The notes under the pieces were generated by a model. The model was not told the DNA's origin and searched no databases. It was given only the letters and a program-made list of their open reading frames with translations. Shown one piece after another: positions 6,339-12,499 of a stretch of 14,049 bases of DNA. The stretch comes from Chryseobacterium sp. (GTDB taxonomy: Bacteria; Bacteroidota; Bacteroidia; Flavobacteriales; Weeksellaceae): contig JAGNPP010000034.1 in assembly GCA_017989575.1 (NCBI GenBank), positions 1-14,049 on the forward strand, in the 5' to 3' direction. The position numbers and the translations under genes are program-made. The stretch's first letter is position 1; every line of letters starts with the position of its first letter.

Positions 6339-7007
6339 ATGAAAATCAAGAAATTATTTCTCGCAAGCGCGCTATCTGTAGCCACTTTTGCGACGGCACA
6401 ATTCAAACAAACACCTTTGCCTTACGCCTACAACGCTTTGGAAGGTTCAATTGACGCTGAGACAATGGAAATCCACTATTCCAAGCACGCCGCAGCTTAT
6501 GTTTCCAATTTGAACAAAGCCATCGCCGGAACACCTTTGGAAAAAGAAAGCATCACCAAAATCCTTTCGCACATTTCCAAAGAATCGCCAGCCGTGAGAA
6601 ACAACGCCGGTGGACATTACAACCACGAATTGTTCTGGACTGTTCTGACGCCTGAAAAAAACACGCAACCATCAGCAAAATTGGCAAAAGCAATCACAGA
6701 ATCTTTCGGAAGTTTGGACGCTTTGAAGGAAAAATTGAGCAAAGCTGGTGCAGACCGTTTCGGTTCCGGTTGGGCTTGGTTGGTCGTGACGGCCGACAAA
6801 AAATTGGCGGTAACTTCCAGCGGAAACCAAGACAATCCATTGATGGATATTGCCGAAGTGAAAGGAACGCCAATCTTGGGCATCGATGTTTGGGAACACG
6901 CGTATTACCTTAAATATCAAAACAAAAGAGCCGATTATTTGACCGCATTCTGGAACGTGACCAACTGGAAAGAAGTGAGCAAACGCTACGAAGAAGCTAC
7001 AAAATAA
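6339..7007 (+). CDS. Exported superoxide dismutase, Mn-type
   Basis: A 222-residue Fe/Mn-family superoxide dismutase with a signal peptide (1-20, cleavage at ATA-QF), so it acts in the periplasm or outside, whereas the usual bacterial Fe/Mn enzymes are cytosolic. Metal ligands are H46 (MEIH), H96 (GGHYNH), D183 and H187 (DVWEHAYY). The outer-sphere Gln falls in the C-terminal domain (GNQD, Q164) with GG at the alternative position (NNAGG, 88-92), the Mn-type pattern. The second His of the usual KHH motif is replaced by Ala (KHAAAY, A51), while Y54 is kept. It follows the SCO gene by 69 bases with no convincing terminator and precedes the second CNGRC gene by 6 bases. The enzyme class is certain, metal use likely Mn or cambialistic. 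Confidence 0.95.
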   Translation: MKIKKLFLASALSVATFATAQFKQTPLPYAYNALEGSIDAETMEIHYSKHAAAYVSNLNKAIAGTPLEKESITKILSHISKESPAVRNNAGGHYNHELFWTVLTPEKNTQPSAKLAKAITESFGSLDALKEKLSKAGADRFGSGWAWLVVTADKKLAVTSSGNQDNPLMDIAEVKGTPILGIDVWEHAYYLKYQNKRADYLTAFWNVTNWKEVSKRYEEATK

Positions 7008-7013
7008 TCCACC

Positions 7014-7379
7014 ATTAAATTAATTTGCAACATATTCCTCATCCTTTATCTGGTGTGCAAACCTGCATTTCCACTGGCGGAATATGTTGTAAATTATAAT
7101 CAAATCCAAGTTCTCTGCGTCAACAAAGCGCGACCAGAACTCAATTGCAACGGAAGATGCTACCTCGGAAAAGAACTCGCAAAATCCAGCGAATCTGATT
7201 CTTCGCCGCTTTCCAAAGGCAAAAATCAAGTCCAAAAAGTATTGGACTTTTACATCCCGACTGAGATTTTCAAAGCCTCAATCGACAACAATTTTTCCCT
7301 CCCAAACCTGACTTTCACATACAAAACAGGTTACAAATTCCTCTTTCTGAGCCACATTTTCAGACCTCCAATTTTTTAG
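7014..7379 (+). CDS. Small membrane protein with CNGRC motif, copy 2 (non-ATG start)
   Basis: A 121-residue protein if started at ATT 7014, 6 bases after the superoxide dismutase stop and in the same frame. The translation from there, (M)KLICNIFLILYLVCKPAFPLAEY..., aligns without gaps over 28 residues with copy 1 (4884-5252) and gives a full N-terminal membrane helix. The core is LCVNKARPELNCNGRCYL (34-51) with Cys 35, 45 and 49; two more Cys (5, 15) lie in the helix. The C-terminus, FLSHIFRPPIF, matches SKIFHPPLV of copy 1. No ATG is available; GTG 7053 is the first common alternative start but would cut off half of the helix. ATT is a rare start known from infC, so either poor initiation or coupling to the upstream gene is implied. 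Function unknown; a metal-related membrane role is inferred from Cys and context. Confidence 0.7.
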   Translation: MKLICNIFLILYLVCKPAFPLAEYVVNYNQIQVLCVNKARPELNCNGRCYLGKELAKSSESDSSPLSKGKNQVQKVLDFYIPTEIFKASIDNNFSLPNLTFTYKTGYKFLFLSHIFRPPIF

Positions 7380-7394
7380 TTGAACATATAAATC

Positions 7395-7534
7395 ATTTGG
7401 GCGATTCCCTCTCCGATGCTAATCCAGCACCTCGGGTCGGGCTGTCCGCTACTATCTTTTTGTCTTGCCACGTGAGTCTACAAAACGACGTTTGGTCCAA
7501 AGACAAAAAGGATATCCGCTACCATCCCTATCGC
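7395..7534 (-). repeat. Dispersed repeat of about 140 bases, copy 2 (inverted)
   Basis: Reverse-complement copy of 2424-2562. The identical 30-base block is 7423-7452; the stem arms are CTTTTTGTCTT (7456-7466) and AAGACAAAAAG (7500-7510); the paired 17-mers are at 7440-7456 and 7510-7526. It begins 16 bases after the stop codon of the CNGRC gene, on the side that ends ATTTGGGC. The 85-codon open frame from 7397 across it is made of repeat sequence and is not conserved in copy 1, so I do not call it a gene. Confidence 0.8.
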
Positions 7535-7564
7535 GGTATTCGGTATAAAATCAACGTTTCAACT

Positions 7565-7820
7565 AAAAAATCATTATTGTCCGATAAAATTAAAATGCAA
7601 TTATCAGGTCGCTCTTCTAGAGCTTTAATTCTATCGATATCTATTTGCTATTAACAGTTCGCTTCTAACGAAGCTTTGCAAAGTCCCATCGGGACGTACT
7701 GTTAGTAGAAAAAAGAAGTCCCAAAAACAAAGCTCCATAGGAGCGAACTGTTAATCTATTTTATAAACATTGAGTTCTTCAATTTGTTAATTTTTTATCG
7801 GACAATCATAAAAAAATCAT
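7565..7820. mobile_element. Candidate MITE-like element: 14-bp inverted repeats inside 10-bp direct repeats
   Basis: A perfect 14-base inverted repeat, ATTGTCCGATAAAA (7576-7589) and TTTTATCGGACAAT (7793-7806), encloses about 200 bases with no gene. Just outside on each side is AAAAAATCAT (7565-7574 and 7811-7820), which could be a target-site duplication, although 1 and 4 bases separate it from the two inverted-repeat ends and the A-rich sequence could recur by chance. The right end lies 14 bases before the mbnP ATG (7821). No transposase is encoded. It may instead be a pair of inverted regulator-binding sites. Confidence 0.45.
7597..7756. repeat. REP-like cluster of four hairpin units
   Basis: Four units share the plan AAAG + small hairpin + G(A/T)(A/C)CTG(T/A)TA(A/G)T. 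Two are on the minus strand: hairpin GCTCT/AGAGC at 7611-7623 and GCTTC/GAAGC at 7661-7674, with tails at 7600-7610 and 7650-7660. Two are on the plus strand: GTCCC/GGGAC at 7683-7695 and GCTCC/GGAGC at 7732-7744, with tails GTACTGTTAGTAG and GAACTGTTAATC. Stem sequences vary with compensating changes while the tails are conserved, which is the hallmark of REP elements arranged as a BIME. No associated REP transposase (RAYT) is in the window. Confidence 0.7.
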
Positions 7821-8648
7821 ATGAAAATCTATAAAATTTTATCACTAATTATTATTGCTTTTACCTTAATCACAATCTCATCCTGTTCCAATAACGATGG
7901 CGACGAAATTCAAAACACTGAACCAGGAAATCTCCAACTCAAATTCGAAAACGGATTCAATAATCTTGGAAACATCGTCCTGAATCAAACCACGCAAACT
8001 TCATCCAGCGGACAAAAACACCAGTTCTCCACTTTGAAATATGTCATCAGCAACATCTCCCTCATCGATGAAAACGGCAACGAGTTCAAATACAATTACA
8101 ACAATCCCGACAAAGGCGCATTCGTCATCAACCAAGCCGAGGCAAAAGGCGGAATCGTTTACGCTAACCTCACAGAGATCCCAAAAGGAAATTACAAGAA
8201 AATCAAACTCGGATTGGGAATTAGCCCAACTGCTTACTTGATTGGGCAAGACGGACAAGGCATTTTCTGGGACAAAGCCAAGCAGGAAGGAATGGCTTGG
8301 TCGTGGTCAGCCGGTTACATTTTTGCAAAGCTCGAAGGGAAATATGGAACAACTTCAGCCGACACAGAATTTATGAATCACACCGGAAATATGGGCGATA
8401 CCACAGTCAACGGAACCGCAGACCTTTACCGAGAAGTCGTTTTGGATTTGCCAACAACCGCAAGAGTAAGCAAAGAAATCACACCTTCGATTCATATTCT
8501 GGCAGACTTCAATCAATATTTGAGTGGACAAACCGCTTTTATCTTGACCCAAGCCAACCAAATGGCGATGGGAAGCAGTCCGCATCTGGTGAGCGTGAGC
8601 AACAACTTAATCCAAATGTTCAAAGTTGACCACGTTCATAATGATTAA
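7821..8648 (+). CDS. mbnP: MbnP family copper-binding lipoprotein
   Basis: A 275-residue exported lipoprotein (signal 1-21, lipobox ISSC, C22). The body matches the MbnP family: LQLKFENGFNN near 38-48, FSTLKYVISNISLID (69-83), the central GMAWSWSAGYIFAKLEG (157-173), NHTG (186-189) and a C-terminal SIHILADFNQYL (223-234). In methanotroph MbnP the partner MbnH converts a Trp to kynurenine, which together with His residues allows copper binding; related CorA and MopE bind Cu(I) by kynurenine and two His. Here W150, W160 and W162 are the candidate Trp and H187, H225 and H255 candidate ligands; the C-terminus adds HVH (271-273). It is the first gene of a three-gene overlapping operon, but its upstream DNA is full of repeats and I see no consensus promoter. 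The family call is confident; copper binding here is inferred. Confidence 0.88.
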   Translation: MKIYKILSLIIIAFTLITISSCSNNDGDEIQNTEPGNLQLKFENGFNNLGNIVLNQTTQTSSSGQKHQFSTLKYVISNISLIDENGNEFKYNYNNPDKGAFVINQAEAKGGIVYANLTEIPKGNYKKIKLGLGISPTAYLIGQDGQGIFWDKAKQEGMAWSWSAGYIFAKLEGKYGTTSADTEFMNHTGNMGDTTVNGTADLYREVVLDLPTTARVSKEITPSIHILADFNQYLSGQTAFILTQANQMAMGSSPHLVSVSNNLIQMFKVDHVHND

Positions 8649-9717
8649 TCCATTTCAACAATTCCAAAGAGGAGTATTGCGTTCTCTTTGGATTTTTCTT
8701 GTTTTAATTTCATCAATTTTAACGTCTTGTTCTAATGAAATCGAAGGCGAAGTTTTCGAGGAAGACAAAGCGTACAATCTTGAAATTCCGACTTATTTTC
8801 CGGCTTTGGCTTTTGATACAGAGAAAAATCCGGTCACAGTCAATGGCGTTGCGCTGGGAAAGAAATTATTTTATGATGGAAAATTATCCCGAAACAATAC
8901 GATTTCCTGTGGATTTTGTCACATTCAGGAATATGCTTTTACGCATCACGGTCATCCAGTCAGTCACGGCATCGATGATAAATTGGGAATGCGAAATGCG
9001 CCTGCGATTCAAAATATGGCCTGGCTGAAAAACTATACCTGGGACGGTGTAAGTCACAATCTGGATGAACGTTCGCTGGTTCCCATCACGACAGATTTTG
9101 AAATGGACAGTTCGATTCCGGAAGTGATTTCGAAGTTAAGTGCGGATTCGAATTACAAGAAAATGTTCAAGTCGGCTTTTGGCGACGAGAATATTAATGG
9201 CGAAAGAATTTTGAAAGCTTTGTCGCAGTTTATGGTTACAATGGTTTCAGCGGATTCCAAATATGACCAGGTCAAAAATGGAAAAGCAAGTTTCACGACT
9301 GAAGAATCTCAGGGAAAAACTTTATTTCAAAATAAATGTTCGAGTTGTCATTCAGGGGAACTATTCACGGATGAAACTTACCGAAATACAGGAATGTATT
9401 ACAATTCGCAATATGATGACCGCGGAAGATATCGCGTGACTTTGGACTGGAATGACCATATGAAATTTCGGGTTCCAAGTTTGAGAAATGTTGAATTGAC
9501 GGCGCCTTATATGCACGACGGGCGATTTTATTCTTTGGAGGCCGTTCTTAATTTCTATTCCGACAATGTGGAAAATCAACCAAACCTTGACCCGATTTTA
9601 AAACAAAATGGTCACATCGGAATTGCTATGACAAACTTAGAAAAACAATACATCATTACTTTTCTGAAAACCTTGACCGACCAAAATTTCATCAAAAACA
9701 AAAAATTTGCAGAATAA
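8641..9717 (+). CDS. mbnH: MbnH family di-heme enzyme (bCcP/MauG superfamily)
   Basis: A 358-residue exported lipoprotein (signal 1-29, lipobox LTSC, C30) with two c-type heme motifs, CGFCH (90-94) and CSSCH (233-237), in the layout of bacterial di-heme cytochrome c peroxidases. Other family marks are GKKLFYDGKLS (73-83), LGMRNAPAIQNMAW (115-128), VPSLRNVELTAPYMHDGRF (278-296), the last being the usual distal-ligand region, and a C-terminal helix. Characterised MbnH uses H2O2 to form a bis-Fe(IV) state and oxidises a Trp of MbnP. The adjacent MbnP favours this role over plain peroxide removal. Start: ATG 8641 overlaps the mbnP stop by 8 bases (ATGATTAA); an upstream TTG at 8626 would add 5 residues and is less likely. 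The overlap implies translational coupling. Confidence 0.9.
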   Translation: MINPFQQFQRGVLRSLWIFLVLISSILTSCSNEIEGEVFEEDKAYNLEIPTYFPALAFDTEKNPVTVNGVALGKKLFYDGKLSRNNTISCGFCHIQEYAFTHHGHPVSHGIDDKLGMRNAPAIQNMAWLKNYTWDGVSHNLDERSLVPITTDFEMDSSIPEVISKLSADSNYKKMFKSAFGDENINGERILKALSQFMVTMVSADSKYDQVKNGKASFTTEESQGKTLFQNKCSSCHSGELFTDETYRNTGMYYNSQYDDRGRYRVTLDWNDHMKFRVPSLRNVELTAPYMHDGRFYSLEAVLNFYSDNVENQPNLDPILKQNGHIGIAMTNLEKQYIITFLKTLTDQNFIKNKKFAE

Positions 9718-10667
9718 TGAAGAAGCTTATTTTAATTTTATTTTCAATCCTTAATATTTCAATTTCGGCGATTGAGAAGGACAGTCTTTATATCCCGAAA
9801 TATGACACAAAAAATATTTTAAGAACTCAGGAATTCTTTTGTGATGCTTGCGGTTGCGGTGCTGGAAATGGTTCTTCGGGCTTCGAATCTTTGTTGAATC
9901 CACAATTCATCGGCATCAAATATTTTGCACAACATTACAAAGCGAAGGAAAATCTCTTTACAAATGAATTGACGCAAGACCAATATTTTAACACCATTCA
10001 AATCTGGGGGAAGATTCCTATTACGGAAAAACTGAGTATTTATGGAAGTTTACCGTTTCAGTTTCACGAGAAGAAAACTTTGCAAGGCGACATTAGAATT
10101 AATGGAATCGGTGATGCGAGTTTGATGGGAATTTATCAAATCCTTAATTCTAAAAATACTTTTCATCAATTGAATGGTGGTTTCGGTGTGAAAATTCCGA
10201 TTGGAAAATTTGATGAGAAAGGAATTTCAGGCGTGAATCCAAGTTTCCAATTGGGAACGGGAAGTTGGGATTATCAGCTGGCGATTAATTATAAATTTCA
10301 GAAAAACCTTTTCGCATTGCTCATTAATACAGATTATACCATTAAAACTGAAAATAAAAAACACTATCAGTTTGGAAATCAATGGAATTATGCGTTGACT
10401 GGATTTCAACGGATTTGGCGAAATGAAAATAGTATTATTTCAGGAAAATTGGGATTGCAAGGCGAAGTTTACGATTGGAACAAACAGTTTGGCGAAGTGA
10501 TGCCGAGAACCGCCGGAAGTGCACTTAATGGGAAAATCGGTTTCGAAGCGTCGTATAAAAAATGGAGCATCGGCAGTGAAGTGATGTTGCCAGCTTACAC
10601 GAATTTGGCAAGTGGCGATATCGAAGCTAAATCTAGATTTGGGTTGTTTGTGAATTTTGGAATTTGA
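9717..10667 (+). CDS. Outer-membrane-barrel-like protein with CDACGCG motif
   Basis: A 316-residue exported protein; residues 1-18 are a signal peptide. Near the mature N-terminus is a compact Cys cluster, FFCDACGCGAGNG (C42, C45, C47), then from about 60 on a series of alternating amphipathic strands with aromatic ends (IQIWGKIPITEKLSIYGSLPF, KWSIGSEVMLPAY) and a C-terminal strand SRFGLFVNFGI, the pattern of an outer membrane beta-barrel of about 12 strands. The ATG shares its A with the mbnH stop (TAATG), so it is co-translated. A CxxCxC cluster at the exposed end of a barrel, next to MbnP/MbnH, suggests metal (copper) capture or a channel partner; this is inference. I know no characterised homologue. 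No TonB box or plug is visible. Confidence 0.8.
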   Translation: MKKLILILFSILNISISAIEKDSLYIPKYDTKNILRTQEFFCDACGCGAGNGSSGFESLLNPQFIGIKYFAQHYKAKENLFTNELTQDQYFNTIQIWGKIPITEKLSIYGSLPFQFHEKKTLQGDIRINGIGDASLMGIYQILNSKNTFHQLNGGFGVKIPIGKFDEKGISGVNPSFQLGTGSWDYQLAINYKFQKNLFALLINTDYTIKTENKKHYQFGNQWNYALTGFQRIWRNENSIISGKLGLQGEVYDWNKQFGEVMPRTAGSALNGKIGFEASYKKWSIGSEVMLPAYTNLASGDIEAKSRFGLFVNFGI

Positions 10668-10693
10668 AATTAATTAAACAAAAAAATACGCTC

Positions 10694-10720
10694 GCAGATT
10701 GAGCAGATTTGGCAGATTTG
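10694..10720. repeat. Three 9-base tandem units (GCAGATTTG)
   Basis: GCAGATTGA (10694-10702), GCAGATTTG (10703-10711) and GCAGATTTG (10712-10720), preceded by CTC. It is the same dispersed repeat type as 2284-2310. It lies 26 bases after the barrel gene, where no ordinary terminator is visible. Confidence 0.6.
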
Positions 10721-10772
10721 TGAGAAGAATATTAAAGACTAGTTACCTTTAACAAATTATGATAGGTTAAGT

Positions 10773-10804
10773 TTGGCTTTGATTAAAAATTAATTTTATA
10801 TTCA
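10773..10804 (+). promoter_or_regulatory. Possible deoD promoter
   Basis: TTG (10773-10775), a 21-base spacer, then TATATTCA (10797-10804), which departs from TAnnTTTG at the last two positions. The distance to the ATG at 10826 is right, but the -7 match is imperfect. Confidence 0.35.
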
Positions 10805-10825
10805 CGTTTAAAAAAAATCATAAAA

Positions 10826-11533
10826 ATGAGTGTTCACATTAGTGCTAAAAAAGGAGAAATCGCGAAAACCGTTTTGATGCCGGGCGATCCCTTGAGAGCA
10901 AAATACATTGCCGACAATTACCTAACCGATGCAAAATTGGTAAGCAAAACAAGAAATATTTTCTTCTACACAGGTTTGTATAAAGGGAAAGAAATCACCG
11001 TTGGTGCCAGTGGAATGGGTTTTCCAAGCATCGGAATCTATTCTTTTGAACTGTTCACAGAATATGAGGTGGACACCATCATCAGGATCGGGACTTGTGG
11101 TGCTTACACGACAGATTTGAAACTTTTCGACATCCTAAATGTAGAAAATGCGGCGAGCGAAAGTACTTATGCAAAATTTGCTTGGGGAATTGAAGAGGAT
11201 GCGATTTCGAACCAAGGATTAGCGTTTGATAAAATCAATGAAACGGCAAAGGAATTGGGATTGGAGGCTAAAGCGACCAACATCCACTCCAGCGATATTT
11301 TTTATAGAAAAGATCCCGCGGTTCCTGAAATTGCTGTGAAACACAATTGTCCCGCGGTAGAAATGGAAGCTTTTGCCTTGTTTGCAAATGCAAAACATTT
11401 AGGAAAAAATGCGGCAACTATTTTGACCGTTTCCGACATAATCCCAACGCACGAGCAGATTTCGGCAGACGAAAGAGAGGTGGCTTTGAGAAAAATGATG
11501 GAATTATCTTTGGAAACTGCGATTAAGTTTTAA
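10826..11533 (+). CDS. deoD: Purine-nucleoside phosphorylase, DeoD type
   Basis: A 235-residue cytosolic enzyme that cleaves purine (deoxy)nucleosides with phosphate to free base and (deoxy)ribose 1-phosphate in purine salvage; the family forms hexamers. Without any shift the residues fall on the E. coli DeoD numbering: H4 (contributed to the neighbouring subunit), G20 in MPGDPLRAKY, R24, R43 and R87 for phosphate, T90 where E. coli has Ser, VEMEAF with E179, M180 and E181 for the ribose, D204 as the catalytic acid (VSDI) and R217. The length is as in the family (about 235-240). It stands alone with its own terminator, so it is probably monocistronic. Confidence 0.97.
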   Translation: MSVHISAKKGEIAKTVLMPGDPLRAKYIADNYLTDAKLVSKTRNIFFYTGLYKGKEITVGASGMGFPSIGIYSFELFTEYEVDTIIRIGTCGAYTTDLKLFDILNVENAASESTYAKFAWGIEEDAISNQGLAFDKINETAKELGLEAKATNIHSSDIFYRKDPAVPEIAVKHNCPAVEMEAFALFANAKHLGKNAATILTVSDIIPTHEQISADEREVALRKMMELSLETAIKF

Positions 11534-11552
11534 TCCAATTTCTATAAATCTT

Positions 11553-11588
11553 AAAAAATACTTCTGATTTTTCAGAGGTATTTTTTTT
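11553..11588 (+). terminator. Rho-independent terminator of deoD
   Basis: A 15-base-pair stem with one G-U pair (11553-11567 with 11572-11586), a TTTT loop, and a run of eight T from 11581. It lies 20 bases after the deoD stop. Confidence 0.88.
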
Positions 11589-11887
11589 GACAATATTTGA
11601 TTTATGATTTGATTTTTAGTGAATTACAATTAAATAAATCAAAAAAAAATAAAATTACATCGAGCTTCATTCAGATAAAATAATTTTTATTAAAATTACC
11701 ATCATCATAATTATAAAATAAAATTAATTACAATTAATCAAACATATTGTTAATTAATTATGAATTGGATTAAAATAAATATTTACCAATTATTAAAAAT
11801 CAATTTACAATAATCTACAAAAATTAAATTTATATTAATAATTATAACATTTTTATTATTTTAGCATTTGTCAAACAAAAGGAACAA
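11589..11887. other. Extremely AT-rich spacer
   Basis: About 300 bases made almost only of A and T, with repeated AATTAAT/TTAATTA motifs (for example around 11722-11760), no gene and no stable GC hairpin. A near-consensus -7, TAGCATTTG at 11862-11870 (one base longer than TAnnTTTG), could drive the gene at 11888. Such DNA would be curved and easily melted. Confidence 0.5.
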
Positions 11888-12499
11888 ATGCGAAAATTTT
11901 ATCTATTATTATTAATTTTTATTTTAATATTCACAAATACCTTAGTTAAATCACAAAATATAAACAATTATCATCAAGTCCTAGCAAGTACAAATATTAT
12001 TGAAATTTCAAATTATTTGAAAAATTTACAACAAGATGATCCGCAAAAAAAAGCAGTTCTAATCCGACTGAAACAACTTAAAAATGGAAGTTGGAAATCT
12101 GAACCCAAATTAGCGATATCAGACATAAACACCGAAAAAAAAGCAATTGAAACAATCTCTGTAGACCCTGAAAAAGAAGAATTTCATAACCTAATGAAAG
12201 AATCTGCAGAACTTCAACTCAAAAAGACTGTAATGCTTCTAAACAACATCTTCAGCAATAGTAAGGAAGAATCTGAAACGGTTTTGTTTGTCCGAAATGA
12301 CTCCTCCTGCGATATTATTCTAAGACTGCAAGGCAAAACGCAGTACAATTTGCCAGTGCCATCGAAAGGGGAAAATTTTATTAATATCAATAAAGATTCT
12401 TATGTCATCAAAGGTAAAATCTGCAATTCGGAATATCTGAAAAGAAAAGATCTTACTCAAAATCAAATGATTACATTAAAACACAGCCAAATTAATTAA
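11888..12499 (+). CDS. Secreted protein of unknown function, DUF6759-like
   Basis: A 203-residue exported protein. The signal peptide (1-22, ending LVKSQ) is followed by a charged helical region (about 25-125, with ENE/KK-rich stretches) and a C-terminal beta-rich domain, VLFVRNDSSCDIILRLQG...YNLPVPSKGENFININKDSYVIKGKIC (132-179), with C141 and C179, which could pair. From memory this C-terminal pattern resembles DUF6759 proteins of Chryseobacterium; the function of that family is unknown. The first 60 codons are very AT-rich, continuing the composition of the upstream spacer, while the rest resembles the neighbours. It converges on the DUF4403 gene and their stop codons overlap (12496-12499). 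Confidence 0.75.
   Translation: MRKFYLLLLIFILIFTNTLVKSQNINNYHQVLASTNIIEISNYLKNLQQDDPQKKAVLIRLKQLKNGSWKSEPKLAISDINTEKKAIETISVDPEKEEFHNLMKESAELQLKKTVMLLNNIFSNSKEESETVLFVRNDSSCDIILRLQGKTQYNLPVPSKGENFININKDSYVIKGKICNSEYLKRKDLTQNQMITLKHSQIN

Noticed and set aside
7397..7654. 85-codon open frame
   Set aside because: It consists of the 140-base dispersed repeat, part of the REP-like cluster and one inverted repeat; the frame is not conserved in the other repeat copy and gives no protein-like sequence.
7597..7756. CRISPR-like array
   Set aside because: The units are short hairpins in both orientations with unequal spacing, not direct repeats with uniform spacers, and no cas gene is present.
8297..8629. 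110-codon open frame inside mbnP
   Set aside because: An out-of-frame shadow of the MbnP reading frame, Arg/Ser-rich and without a start context.
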